Positions 1-5,938 of a stretch of DNA of 5,950 nt are shown here, piece by piece. How positions within the stretch are numbered: the first letter of the stretch is position 1; the number at the start of each line of letters is the position of its first letter. The DNA lies in contig DATJDB010000139.1 of the NCBI GenBank assembly GCA_035497635.1, positions 1 to 5,950 on the forward strand, read 5' to 3'. The notes beneath the pieces were generated by a model. The model was not told the origin of the DNA. It did not search any database and saw only the letters and a list, made by a program, of their open reading frames with translations. Made by a program: the position numbers and the translations under genes. The DNA is from Serpens sp035497635. Lineage in GTDB: Bacteria > Pseudomonadota > Gammaproteobacteria > Pseudomonadales > Pseudomonadaceae.

Positions 1-50
1 GCTCCGCTAGCCGGCGTAAAGCCGGCCCCACAGGGGTAGGCTCACGGCGC
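1..50 (+). repeat. REP-like hairpin repeat, copy 1
   Basis: GCCGGC at 10-15 and GCCGGC at 21-26 are self-complementary arms around a GTAAA loop, followed by CCCCACAGG. The same unit of about 50 bp recurs at 152-202 with one inserted G and one C-to-T change, and a degenerate inverted copy lies at 91-116. Short imperfect palindromes of this kind, intergenic and clustered in alternating orientation, are characteristic of Pseudomonas REP elements. The left end is cut by the window, so the full unit is not seen. Confidence 0.7.
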
Positions 51-90
51 ATTGCCGGCGCGGACAACGTGATGCAACGTTTTGTTGTTA

Positions 91-116
91 CCTGTGGGGT
101 CGGGTTTATCCCGGCC
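91..116 (-). repeat. REP-like hairpin repeat, degenerate inverted copy
   Basis: This stretch resembles the reverse complement of the flanking REP copies (CCTGTGGGG followed by a GC-rich stem). The stem pairs GTCGGG at 99-104 with CCCGGC at 110-115 around TTTAT, with one G-T wobble. Together with copies 1 and 3 it makes a plus/minus/plus cluster like the paired REP arrays described in Pseudomonas. Confidence 0.6.
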
Positions 117-151
117 AACGTAGGTGGGTGCGAAACGACGGTGTGTATTCG

Positions 152-202
152 GCTCCGCTAGCCGGCGTAAAGCCGGCCCCACAGGGGGTAGGTTCACGGC
201 GC
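152..202 (+). repeat. REP-like hairpin repeat, copy 3
   Basis: This is a near-identical direct repeat of positions 1-50. GCCGGC at 161-166 pairs with GCCGGC at 172-177 around GTAAA. It ends about 16 bases past the stop codon of the leftward DUF3108 gene. Its hairpin could therefore also act as a 3' end or transcript-protecting structure for that operon, which is inference. Confidence 0.7.
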
Positions 203-217
203 GCCAACCTCCCGCAT

Positions 218-928
218 TTATCGCCCCTTCACCACCTCGCCATTGACCTCGCCGCTTTTCAGCATGATCTGGTACTCCTTGCCGTCATTCTCCCGCTGGT
301 GCAGGCGCACCAGCAGGTAGTTCCAGCTCGGTGCGAACCACAGCGTGGTCTGGCGGCGGCTCTGCCCCGGGTCGCGGACTCGCTCGACCTTCAGCGCGCG
401 GATCAGCCCGGCGCGGGTGCGCACGTTCTGTTCGCCGAGCACGCGAAAGTCGTAGGTTTCCACCTCGGTTTCATCCAGCACCTGATAGGTCATGCTGGTC
501 TTGCCGCGCGCCACGTCCTGCTGCAAGGCCAACTGATAGGTGGAACGGTCCAGCAGGCCGCGATGCAGCGGCACACGATAGGCCTTGCCCTTGCGCAGGC
601 CGAGGATCTGCCGGGTGCTCCAGTCGAAGTCCTGCTCCACCTTGCGGGTTGAGCCCATGCCGCTGCGTGAGTACTGATAGCTCACCGGTATCAGGGCGCC
701 CTGTTCGACGCGAAAGCGGCTGCGCTCGGTAAGGCGGCCCACCAGCATGGCGGCCTCGAAGCGCATCTCCCAGCTGCCGTCACGCCGTTGGAACAGGCGG
801 CGCTCGGCGGTGCCGGCGAACGGCGCGTTCTTGAAGTCGGCGGTGTAGCTGGCAGAGAAGGGTTGCAGCTCGAAGGCCTGCGCGGGCGGCGCAAGCAGGA
901 TCAGAAGCAGCAGAAGGGTGCGAACCAT
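218..928 (-). CDS. DUF3108 domain-containing exported protein
   Basis: This 236-residue protein has an N-terminal signal peptide: MVRTLLLLLILLAPPAQA, with likely cleavage after A18 before FELQPF. It is therefore predicted to act in the periplasm or cell envelope. The mature part is rich in short beta-strand stretches (FSASYTADFKNAPFAG near 23-38, DETEVETYDFRVLG, TTLWFAPSWNYLLVRLHQ near the C-terminus). These match my recollection of the DUF3108 family, which regularly lies next to purN/purM in Pseudomonas; its biochemical role is unknown. The ATG at 928 is chosen because GGGAG (complement of 935-939) lies 6 bases upstream and the signal peptide starts exactly there. The frame stays open upstream to 1216, but that extension is arginine-rich and lies antiparallel-free within purN in another frame, so it is discarded. 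It is probably co-transcribed with purMN, 47 bases after purN. Confidence 0.87.
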   Translation of the reverse strand: MVRTLLLLLILLAPPAQAFELQPFSASYTADFKNAPFAGTAERRLFQRRDGSWEMRFEAAMLVGRLTERSRFRVEQGALIPVSYQYSRSGMGSTRKVEQDFDWSTRQILGLRKGKAYRVPLHRGLLDRSTYQLALQQDVARGKTSMTYQVLDETEVETYDFRVLGEQNVRTRAGLIRALKVERVRDPGQSRRQTTLWFAPSWNYLLVRLHQRENDGKEYQIMLKSGEVNGEVVKGR

Positions 929-946
929 CGAAATCTCCCAGGATAG

Positions 947-970
947 GTTCCGGCCGCCATCGGCCGGAAC
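947..970 (-). repeat. Perfect intergenic inverted repeat (stem-loop) between purN and the DUF3108 gene
   Basis: GTTCCGGCCG at 947-956 and CGGCCGGAAC at 961-970 are exact reverse complements separated by four bases, giving a 10-bp GC-rich stem. In the leftward transcript it begins 5 bases after the purN stop. It ends 7 bases before the Shine-Dalgarno of the DUF3108 gene. No T-run follows (CTATCC on the transcript strand), so it is not a classical intrinsic terminator. A role in mRNA stability or in setting the ratio of purMN to DUF3108 expression is inference. Confidence 0.75.
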
Positions 971-975
971 GCACC

Positions 976-1626
976 TCAGGAGCGAATCAGCCTGCCGGTC
1001 GGGAGCAATGACTCGCCATCCAGCATTGCCCCGTCGCCTTCGAGTCGCAAGCGACCTTCCGCGAACCAGCGCACAGCCAGCGGATAGATATGGTGCTCCA
1101 GTCCGTGGATACGCTGGGCCAGGCTTTCTGGCGTGTCCCCAGGCAACACTGCGGTGGCGGCCTGTACGACCAGCGCGCCGCCGTCGAGTTCCTCGGTGAC
1201 GAAGTGCACGCTGCAACCGTGCTCGGCGTCACCGGCCTCCAGCGCCCGCTGATGAGTGTCCAGGCCCTTGTACTTGGGCAGCAGCGAGGGGTGGATGTTG
1301 AACATGCGGCCGTGGTAGTGGCGCACGAACGCGGGGGTGAGGATGCGCATGAAGCCGGCCAGCACCACCAGGTCCGGGGCGTAGGCGTCGATGGCTTCCT
1401 GCAGGGCGGCGTCGAAGGCCTCGCGGTTGGCGAAGGCCTTGTGATCCAGCACCTGGGTAGGAATGCCGACGTTGGCGGCACGCACCAGGCCGTAGGCATC
1501 GGCGCGGTTGGAAACCACCGCGCAGATGCGCGCCGGGGTTTTCCCGGCGGCCAGGTCGTCGATCAGCGCCTGCAGGTTGCTGCCGCTGCCGGAAATCAGC
1601 ACCACGACATTGCAGGGTTGGCTCAT
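976..1626 (-). CDS. purN: Phosphoribosylglycinamide formyltransferase (GAR transformylase)
   Basis: PurN transfers a formyl group from 10-formyl-tetrahydrofolate to glycinamide ribonucleotide, the third step of de novo purine synthesis, in the cytoplasm. The 216-residue product has the usual length. It carries the phosphate-binding loop SGSGSNLQAL (residues 12-21), the segment FNIHPSLLPKYKG (109-121) and HFVTEELDGG (141-150). The catalytic triad known from E. coli PurN (Asn106, His108, Asp144) corresponds to N110, H112 and D148 here, all present. The start ATG overlaps the purM stop by one base (TGATG), and only a weak GAAG precedes it. Translational coupling to purM is therefore likely. The gene appears intact. 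Confidence 0.97.
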   Translation of the reverse strand: MSQPCNVVVLISGSGSNLQALIDDLAAGKTPARICAVVSNRADAYGLVRAANVGIPTQVLDHKAFANREAFDAALQEAIDAYAPDLVVLAGFMRILTPAFVRHYHGRMFNIHPSLLPKYKGLDTHQRALEAGDAEHGCSVHFVTEELDGGALVVQAATAVLPGDTPESLAQRIHGLEHHIYPLAVRWFAEGRLRLEGDGAMLDGESLLPTGRLIRS

Positions 1627-2684
1627 CAGTGTTGCTTCAGGTTGTTGAGCACCACGCGCTCGGCGCCTGCGGCGGCGGTGTCGATCCGGCCGATGACGAA
1701 GGGTTGTTCGCCGCTGGCCGTCAGGTTGGCCAGAACGGCATCCACCTGATCCTGCGCCACGCAGATGATCATGCCCACGCCGCAGTTCAGCACGCGGTGC
1801 ATTTCCACTTCATCCACGTTGCCCTGCTGCTGCAGCCAGTCGAACACGACCGGGCGGGTCCAGCTGGCCACGTCGATGATCGCCTGGCTGCCTTCCGGCA
1901 ACACGCGCGGGATGTTTTCCAGCAGGCCGCCGCCGGTGATGTGCGCCATGGCCTTCACCGCGCCGGTGTCCTTGATCAGCTTGAGCAGGGGCTTCACATA
2001 GATACGGGTCGGCGCCATCAGCAGGTCGGCCAGCGGCTTGCCGTCCAGCTGGATCGTTTCGATCTCGGCACCGGCCACTTCGAGGATCTTGCGGATCAGC
2101 GAATAGCCGTTGGAGTGCGGGCCGGAGGAGGGCAGCGCGATCAGCGCGTCGCCAGCGGCCACTTTCGAGCCGTCGATGATCTCGGACTTTTCCACCACGC
2201 CGACGCAGAAGCCGGCCAGGTCATAGTCTTCGCCTTCGTACATGCCGGGCATTTCGGCGGTTTCACCGCCGACCAGCGAGCAACCGGCCAGTTCGCAGCC
2301 GACGCCGATACCGGTCACCACGGTGGCGGCCACGTCCACGTTCAGCTTGCCGGTGGCGTAGTAGTCGAGGAAGAACAGCGGCTCGGCGCCGCACACCACC
2401 AGGTCGTTGACGCACATGGCGACCAGATCCTGGCCGATGCTGTCGTGCTTGTTCAGGTTCAGGGCCAGGCGCAGCTTGGTGCCCACGCCGTCGGTGCCGG
2501 AGACCAGCACCGGCTGCTTGTAGCCGGCCGGGATTTCGCACAGGGCGCCGAAGCCGCCCAGACCGCCCATCACTTCAGGACGAGCGGTGCGTTTGGCCAC
2601 GCCCTTGATGCGTTCGACCAGCGCTTCGCCCGCATCGATGTCGACACCGGCGTCCTTGTAGCTAATGGAGGGTTGCTTGCTCAT
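1626..2684 (-). CDS. purM: Phosphoribosylformylglycinamidine cyclo-ligase (AIR synthetase)
   Basis: PurM uses ATP to close the imidazole ring of formylglycinamidine ribonucleotide, giving aminoimidazole ribonucleotide, the fifth step of purine synthesis, in the cytoplasm. The 352-residue length is typical. Family signatures visible are VSGTDGVGTKLRLAL (61-75, ATP-binding), CVNDLVVCGAEPLFFLDYYA (91-110), GGETAEMPGMYEG (139-151), SSGPHSNGYSLIRKI (186-200), HITGGGLLENIPRVLP (248-263) and LNCGVGM (299-305). The start MSKQPSISYKDAGVDIDAG matches the usual PurM N-terminus. An AGAAGG sequence lies about 10 bases upstream as a rather distant ribosome site. It heads the leftward block and is coupled to purN by a one-base overlap. 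No disruption is seen. Confidence 0.97.
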   Translation of the reverse strand: MSKQPSISYKDAGVDIDAGEALVERIKGVAKRTARPEVMGGLGGFGALCEIPAGYKQPVLVSGTDGVGTKLRLALNLNKHDSIGQDLVAMCVNDLVVCGAEPLFFLDYYATGKLNVDVAATVVTGIGVGCELAGCSLVGGETAEMPGMYEGEDYDLAGFCVGVVEKSEIIDGSKVAAGDALIALPSSGPHSNGYSLIRKILEVAGAEIETIQLDGKPLADLLMAPTRIYVKPLLKLIKDTGAVKAMAHITGGGLLENIPRVLPEGSQAIIDVASWTRPVVFDWLQQQGNVDEVEMHRVLNCGVGMIICVAQDQVDAVLANLTASGEQPFVIGRIDTAAAGAERVVLNNLKQH

Positions 2685-2755
2685 AAAATCCGGGCCTTCT
2701 GGGGGAGAGTGCGGGGGAAGCGACCGGCCACGGCGGCGGTGCGCGAAGGCGCGCG

Positions 2756-2785
2756 ATTTTAGCAGGCTTGCCGGGCAGCGACTAT
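2756..2785 (-). promoter_or_regulatory. Candidate purM promoter (-10 element TAAAAT)
   Basis: On the minus strand TAAAAT (complement of 2756-2761) is a good sigma70 -10 element, preceded by GC, and lies about 70 bases upstream of the purM start. No good -35 is visible at 16-18 bp spacing (AGTCGC, TAGTCG or ATAGTC). The -10 is followed immediately by a CGCGCGCC stretch. Weak support from sequence alone. Confidence 0.35.
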
Positions 2786-2800
2786 CCTGTGCCGTCGCGG

Positions 2801-2829
2801 TTGCCGCCGGTCGAGCGGCTGTTTAAGGT
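2801..2829 (+). promoter_or_regulatory. Candidate promoter of the DUF2066 gene
   Basis: TTGCCG at 2801-2806 and TAAGGT at 2824-2829 are spaced by 17 bp, which fits a sigma70 promoter with a moderate -35 (TTG plus one more match) and a poor -10 (T, A and final T matched). It would give a leader of roughly 40 bases before the ATG at 2877. The position in a divergent intergenic region supports a promoter somewhere here; the exact elements are tentative. Confidence 0.4.
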
Positions 2830-2876
2830 ATGGAACTTTTCCAGCTAATGGCCTTTGGCCTCCCGGGGAATCCCAC

Positions 2877-3902
2877 ATGCGCGTCATCACCCGTCTGCTT
2901 GCCCTGTGCAGCCTATCCTTGCTGAGTCTGAACGCGCTTGCCGCGCCGGTTTCCGGGCTCTATCAGGTGCGCGAAACCGTGGGTAGCCAGCACGCGGCCG
3001 AGCGGGAACTGGCGCTGCAACAGGCGCTGGACACGCTGGTGTTGCGCCTGACCGGCGACTCGCAAGCCACCCAGCGCCCGGAACTGCTGACGCTGCGCGA
3101 AGCTCCCCAGCGCCTGGTCAGCCGCTATGTTTACGACGGCAACACCCTGGTGGTCGACTTCGATCCCGCCACCACCGGCGCGGCCCTGCGCGAGGCCGGC
3201 CTGTCGCTGTGGGGCTCCGACCGTCCCGAACTGCTGGTGTGGTGGATGACCGAAACCCCGGAAGGCCCACAACTGGTCGGTGACGCCCAGGAAAACGCCA
3301 AATGGCTGCAAGGCGCGGCCCGCCACCGCGGCCTGCCGCTGCGCCTGCCGCTGGCGGACCTGACCGAACAGATGCTGGTGACTCCCTCCGTGCTGATGGC
3401 CCGCGACGCCCGGGAACTGCGCAAGGTATCCGTACGCTATGGCGTGGATGCCCTGCTGGCCGTGCAGGCCAAACCGGCCCGGGGCAGCTGGCAGGGTCGC
3501 TGGCAGGTCTGGATGGGCAAGGACCTGTTGCAGGGTGAAGCCACCGGCAACAGCCTGGCCGCCCTCAGCGATGCCGTGATGCTTGCCGTGCAACAGGAGC
3601 TGGCGCCGCGTTTCGTGGTACGCCCCGAAGCGGGCGCGGCGGTGACCCTGGTGGTCGATCACGCCGACCTGATTCGCTATGCCGAACTGGAACGCCTGCT
3701 CGAACCCTTCCAGCCGCGTTTGCGCAAGGTCGAAGGCGCACGTCTGACCTACCGCCTGCAAGCCAGCCCCGATCAACTGCGTTCCCAGCTGGCTCTGCTG
3801 CGTCTGCGCGAAGTCCCGCCGCCGGTACGCCTGGTAACGGGCGCGGCCAACACTGGCGCCCTGGCCCAGGCGCATGCCGACAACGCGCTGTATTTCCAGT
3901 AG
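2877..3902 (+). CDS. DUF2066 domain-containing exported protein
   Basis: This 341-residue protein begins with a clear signal peptide, MRVITRLLALCSLSLLSLNALA, with cleavage likely around residues 22-23 before PVSGLYQ. It is thus expected in the periplasm or envelope. The following region (VRETVGSQHAAERELALQQALDTLVLRLTGD, about 31-61) and the segment RPELLVWWMTE (116-126) match my recollection of the DUF2066 family, found between purM and hda in Pseudomonas. Function is unknown. GGGGA at 2865-2869, 7 bases before the ATG, supports the start. There is no stop or frameshift inside. It is divergent from purM and upstream of hda by 117 bases. I see no enzymatic motif and assign no activity. Confidence 0.87.
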   Translation: MRVITRLLALCSLSLLSLNALAAPVSGLYQVRETVGSQHAAERELALQQALDTLVLRLTGDSQATQRPELLTLREAPQRLVSRYVYDGNTLVVDFDPATTGAALREAGLSLWGSDRPELLVWWMTETPEGPQLVGDAQENAKWLQGAARHRGLPLRLPLADLTEQMLVTPSVLMARDARELRKVSVRYGVDALLAVQAKPARGSWQGRWQVWMGKDLLQGEATGNSLAALSDAVMLAVQQELAPRFVVRPEAGAAVTLVVDHADLIRYAELERLLEPFQPRLRKVEGARLTYRLQASPDQLRSQLALLRLREVPPPVRLVTGAANTGALAQAHADNALYFQ

Positions 3903-3947
3903 GTCCCGTTCCGCTAAGTATTTGATTTCGTTTGATCTGACCGTGCA

Positions 3948-3977
3948 TTGTGTGGGCCGGCGCCGCAGCGATACACT
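3948..3977 (+). promoter_or_regulatory. Candidate hda promoter
   Basis: TTGTGT at 3948-3953 and TACACT at 3972-3977 are separated by 18 bp. TACACT matches four of six -10 consensus bases and lies in the GCGATACACTG context often seen in high-GC promoters. It would start transcription near 3984, about 36 bases before the hda ATG. This suggests hda has its own promoter as well as possible read-through from the DUF2066 gene. Confidence 0.4.
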
Positions 3978-4019
3978 GTCCGCGTTTTTCCGACCGAGTG
4001 CCCTGCCGCAGCGGCCCGC

Positions 4020-4724
4020 ATGAAACCAGTCCAGCTCCCCCTGGGTGTGCGTCTGCGAGATGACGCCACCTTCGCCAACTACTATCCCGGCGCCAACGCC
4101 GCGGCCCTCGGCTATGTCGAGCGCCTGTGCGAGGCCGACGCGGGCTGGGCGGAAAACCTCATCTACCTGTGGGGCAACGACGGCGTTGGACGCAGCCACC
4201 TGCTGCAAGCCGCCTGCCTGCGCTTCGAGCAACAGGGCGAACCGGCGCTCTACCTGCCGCTGGGCGAAGTGGTCGCGCTGGGCCCGGACCTGCTGGACAA
4301 CCTCGAACAGTACGAGCTGGTTTGCCTCGACGACCTGGACGCCATCGCCGGCAAGGCCGACTGGGAAGAAGCCCTGTTCCACCTGTTCAACCGCCTGCGC
4401 GACGCCGGTCGGCGCCTGCTGCTCTCGGCCAGCGCCTCACCCCGCGAACTGGGCATTCAGCTGCCCGATCTGCAATCGCGCCTGTCCCTGTCGCTGGTGT
4501 TCCAGCTCCAGGAACTGGCCGATGAAGACAAGCTGCGCGCCCTGCAGCTGCGCGCCTCGCGCCGTGGCCTGCACCTCAACGACGAGGTCGGCCGCTTCAT
4601 CCTTACCCGCGGCGCGCGCAGCATGAGCGCGCTGTTCGAACTCCTCGAACAACTCGATCAGGCCTCCCTGCAGGCCCAGCGCAAACTGACCATCCCGTTT
4701 CTCAAGGAAACGCTGGGCTGGTAA
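4020..4724 (+). CDS. hda: DnaA regulatory inactivator Hda
   Basis: Hda is an AAA+ protein that, bound to the DNA-loaded beta sliding clamp, stimulates hydrolysis of DnaA-bound ATP and so prevents re-initiation of replication. The 234-residue product is the normal length. Near its N-terminus QLPLGV (5-10) fits the clamp-binding QL-x-L-type motif. Walker A is GNDGVGRSHLLQA (52-64), with Arg where most AAA+ proteins have Lys, as I recall for E. coli Hda too. Walker B is LVCLDDLDA (100-108). Sensor 1 lies near LLLSASASPREL (133-144). The candidate arginine finger is R154 in LQSRLSLSL, and sensor 2 includes RGARSMSALFELLEQLD (197-213). The frame is open back to a TTG at 3948, but that extension spans the putative promoter, and homologues begin at MKPVQLPL, so the ATG at 4020 is chosen. 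Its ribosome site is weak (AGCGG). Confidence 0.95.
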   Translation: MKPVQLPLGVRLRDDATFANYYPGANAAALGYVERLCEADAGWAENLIYLWGNDGVGRSHLLQAACLRFEQQGEPALYLPLGEVVALGPDLLDNLEQYELVCLDDLDAIAGKADWEEALFHLFNRLRDAGRRLLLSASASPRELGIQLPDLQSRLSLSLVFQLQELADEDKLRALQLRASRRGLHLNDEVGRFILTRGARSMSALFELLEQLDQASLQAQRKLTIPFLKETLGW

Positions 4725-4759
4725 TCGGCCCCTGAGTCCCAGCTCTTTCTTTCCCTCCC

Positions 4760-4784
4760 TGTGGGAGCGAACTCGTTCGCGAGC
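4760..4784 (-). repeat. REP-like palindrome downstream of hda
   Basis: TGTGGGAGCGAACTCGTTCG continues into CGAGC. It resembles the abundant Pseudomonas intergenic REP of the type GTGGGAGCGA...TCGCGA, unlike the GCCGGC type at the left edge. GCGAAC at 4767-4772 is complementary to GTTCGC at 4775-4780. An alternative fold pairs CTCG with CGAG around a TTCG loop and is followed by C and TTTT (4785-4788), so it could serve as a weak terminator for hda, about 50 bases past its stop. Confidence 0.6.
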
Positions 4785-4915
4785 TTTTCAGCCCGGCCCA
4801 CATCTCAGCCCATTGCGCCCCCCAACCCTTGGCGCTGATAGCACATCGCCTTATGCTGCTGAACGAGCCGGCGCGCCAGCCTGCCCAAGAGAACGGAATC
4901 TCCATCGCTAGGAGA

Positions 4916-4935
4916 GGGCGGTAGCGTGCCCGCCC
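4916..4935 (-). repeat. Stem-loop just past the intI stop codon
   Basis: GGGCGG at 4916-4921 and CCGCCC at 4930-4935 are perfect inverted repeats around an 8-base loop, starting 2 bases after the integrase stop codon. On the integrase transcript the sequence after the stem is TCTCCTAG, not a T-run, so an intrinsic terminator is possible but not convincing. A second small inverted repeat (TCTCC at 4899-4904 region and GGAGA at 4911-4915) lies directly beyond it. Confidence 0.5.
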
Positions 4936-4937
4936 AT

Positions 4938-5903
4938 TCAGCCCAGCGGACTGCGCACTCCGGCAAAACCCTGGCCCAGCACATGGGTATAGATCTGCGT
5001 GGTGCGCACATCGGCATGGCCCAGCAGCGTCTGCACCGTGCGGATATCGCTGCCGCGCAACAGCAGTTCGGTGGCGAAGGTGTGGCGGAACGTATGACAA
5101 CTTGCCGGTTTGCGTACCGAGGAACGACGTACCGCCACCTTCACAGCCTTCTGTACCGAGGACTCATGGATATGGTGCCGTACGGCAGTACCGGCGGCGT
5201 CCTGGCTCAGACTGGCGGAGGGGAAGAACCACTGCCATTCGAACGCACGTGGCGCGCCGGGATACTTTCGCGCAAGGGCAAAAGGCAGGCTGACGCCAGC
5301 CTGGTAGAAGGGATCGCCGTCCTGCCAGGCCTTCAGCATGCGCTGCTTGCGCTCCGCCAGCGGTTCGATCAGCGAGGCCGGGAGCAAGGTGGTGCGGTCC
5401 TTGGCCCCCTTGCCGTCGCGAACGGTGATGATCTGTCGGTCGAAATCCACATCCTTGATACGCAGCCGCGTGGCTTCCACCACCCGAAGCCCGGCGCCGT
5501 ACATCAACGAAGCCAGCAGGCGATGCGGTTGGCCCAGCAGGCCGATGATCTCCATGGCCTCCGCATGGGTCAGCACCGGAGGAAGCCTCGCCGGGCGTTT
5601 TACGCGCACCACATCGCCGATCTCGCCGAGCGGCTGCAAAAGCACCTTCGCATACAGGAACACCAGGGCATTCAAGGCTAGGTTCTGCGTCGCCGCCGCC
5701 ACCTGACGGTGCGTTGCCAACCAACTGAGAAAGGCATTGACCTCCAGCGTGCCCATTTCGCGTGGATGGCGCATGCGGTGGAAACGGATGAAATAGCGAA
5801 TCCAGTACCAGTAGGTACGCTCCGTGCGGATGCTGTAGTGGTGCAGGCGCATTACCGCTTGAAACTGTTCACGCAGACGGGGCGGGGGAGCAAGGCTGTC
5901 CAT
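4938..5903 (-). CDS. intI: Integron integrase (tyrosine recombinase)
   Basis: IntI catalyses recombination between an attI site and the attC sites of mobile gene cassettes. The 321-residue protein has an N-terminal SAM-like DNA-binding domain (about 12-95, including YSIRTERTYWYWIRYFIRFH) and a catalytic domain. The tyrosine recombinase residues are R140 (GAGLRVVEATRLRIKDVDF), K165 or K168 (GKGAKDR), H270 and R273 (HTFRHTFATELL), H296 (LLGHADVRTT) and nucleophile Y305 (QIYTHVL). The segment at 190-232, ending in EWQWFFPS, fits the extra region that separates IntI from XerC/D. The C-terminal GVRSPL matches IntI1, and the catalytic residues align with R146, H277, R280 and Y312 of IntI1 at a constant offset of 6-7. 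GGAG lies 5 bases before the ATG at 5903. It is convergent with hda, intact, and probably SOS-controlled (LexA box upstream). The chromosomal setting suggests a sedentary Pseudomonas-type integron rather than a class 1 mobile one. Confidence 0.95.
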   Translation of the reverse strand: MDSLAPPPRLREQFQAVMRLHHYSIRTERTYWYWIRYFIRFHRMRHPREMGTLEVNAFLSWLATHRQVAAATQNLALNALVFLYAKVLLQPLGEIGDVVRVKRPARLPPVLTHAEAMEIIGLLGQPHRLLASLMYGAGLRVVEATRLRIKDVDFDRQIITVRDGKGAKDRTTLLPASLIEPLAERKQRMLKAWQDGDPFYQAGVSLPFALARKYPGAPRAFEWQWFFPSASLSQDAAGTAVRHHIHESSVQKAVKVAVRRSSVRKPASCHTFRHTFATELLLRGSDIRTVQTLLGHADVRTTQIYTHVLGQGFAGVRSPLG

Positions 5904-5922
5904 GTCGGCTCCAGAGGTTGGA

Positions 5923-5938
5923 CTGTATTTCTGTACAG
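5923..5938 (-). promoter_or_regulatory. LexA (SOS) box upstream of intI
   Basis: CTGTATTTCTGTACAG fits the CTGT-N8-ACAG LexA operator exactly and lies 19 bases upstream of the intI start codon. On the minus strand the box contains TACAGT, a possible -10 element for intI, so LexA would block the promoter. LexA repression of integron integrases is established for class 1 and Vibrio integrons; its operation here is inferred from the site. Confidence 0.85.

Noticed and set aside
1629..2762. 377-residue open frame on the plus strand
   Set aside because: It is the antisense shadow of purM, rich in His, Gln, Gly and Ala, without any domain or ribosome site.
3948..4019. TTG start giving Hda a 24-residue N-terminal extension
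   Set aside because: The extension covers a plausible promoter, lacks family resemblance, and the ATG at 4020 gives the usual length and N-terminal clamp-binding motif.
2913..4382. 489-residue open frame on the minus strand
   Set aside because: It lies antisense to both the DUF2066 gene and hda, has a Q/G/R/A-rich composition typical of antisense frames in high-GC DNA, and shows no recognisable domain.
4853..4924. 23-residue plus-strand small ORF in the hda-intI spacer
   Set aside because: There is no Shine-Dalgarno upstream and its end lies inside the stem-loop next to intI.
4725..4937. attC or attI site in the hda-intI spacer
   Set aside because: No GTTRRRY/RYYYAAC pair in the right arrangement is seen, and integron sites are expected on the other side of intI.
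4702..5100. 132-residue leftward frame overlapping the intI 3' end and the hda spacer
   Set aside because: Its N-terminal part is an out-of-frame reading of the IntI C-terminus, and the rest runs through the REP-containing spacer; no family resemblance is seen.
4926..5681. 251-residue plus-strand frame across intI
   Set aside because: It is antisense to a clear integrase gene and has no recognisable motif.
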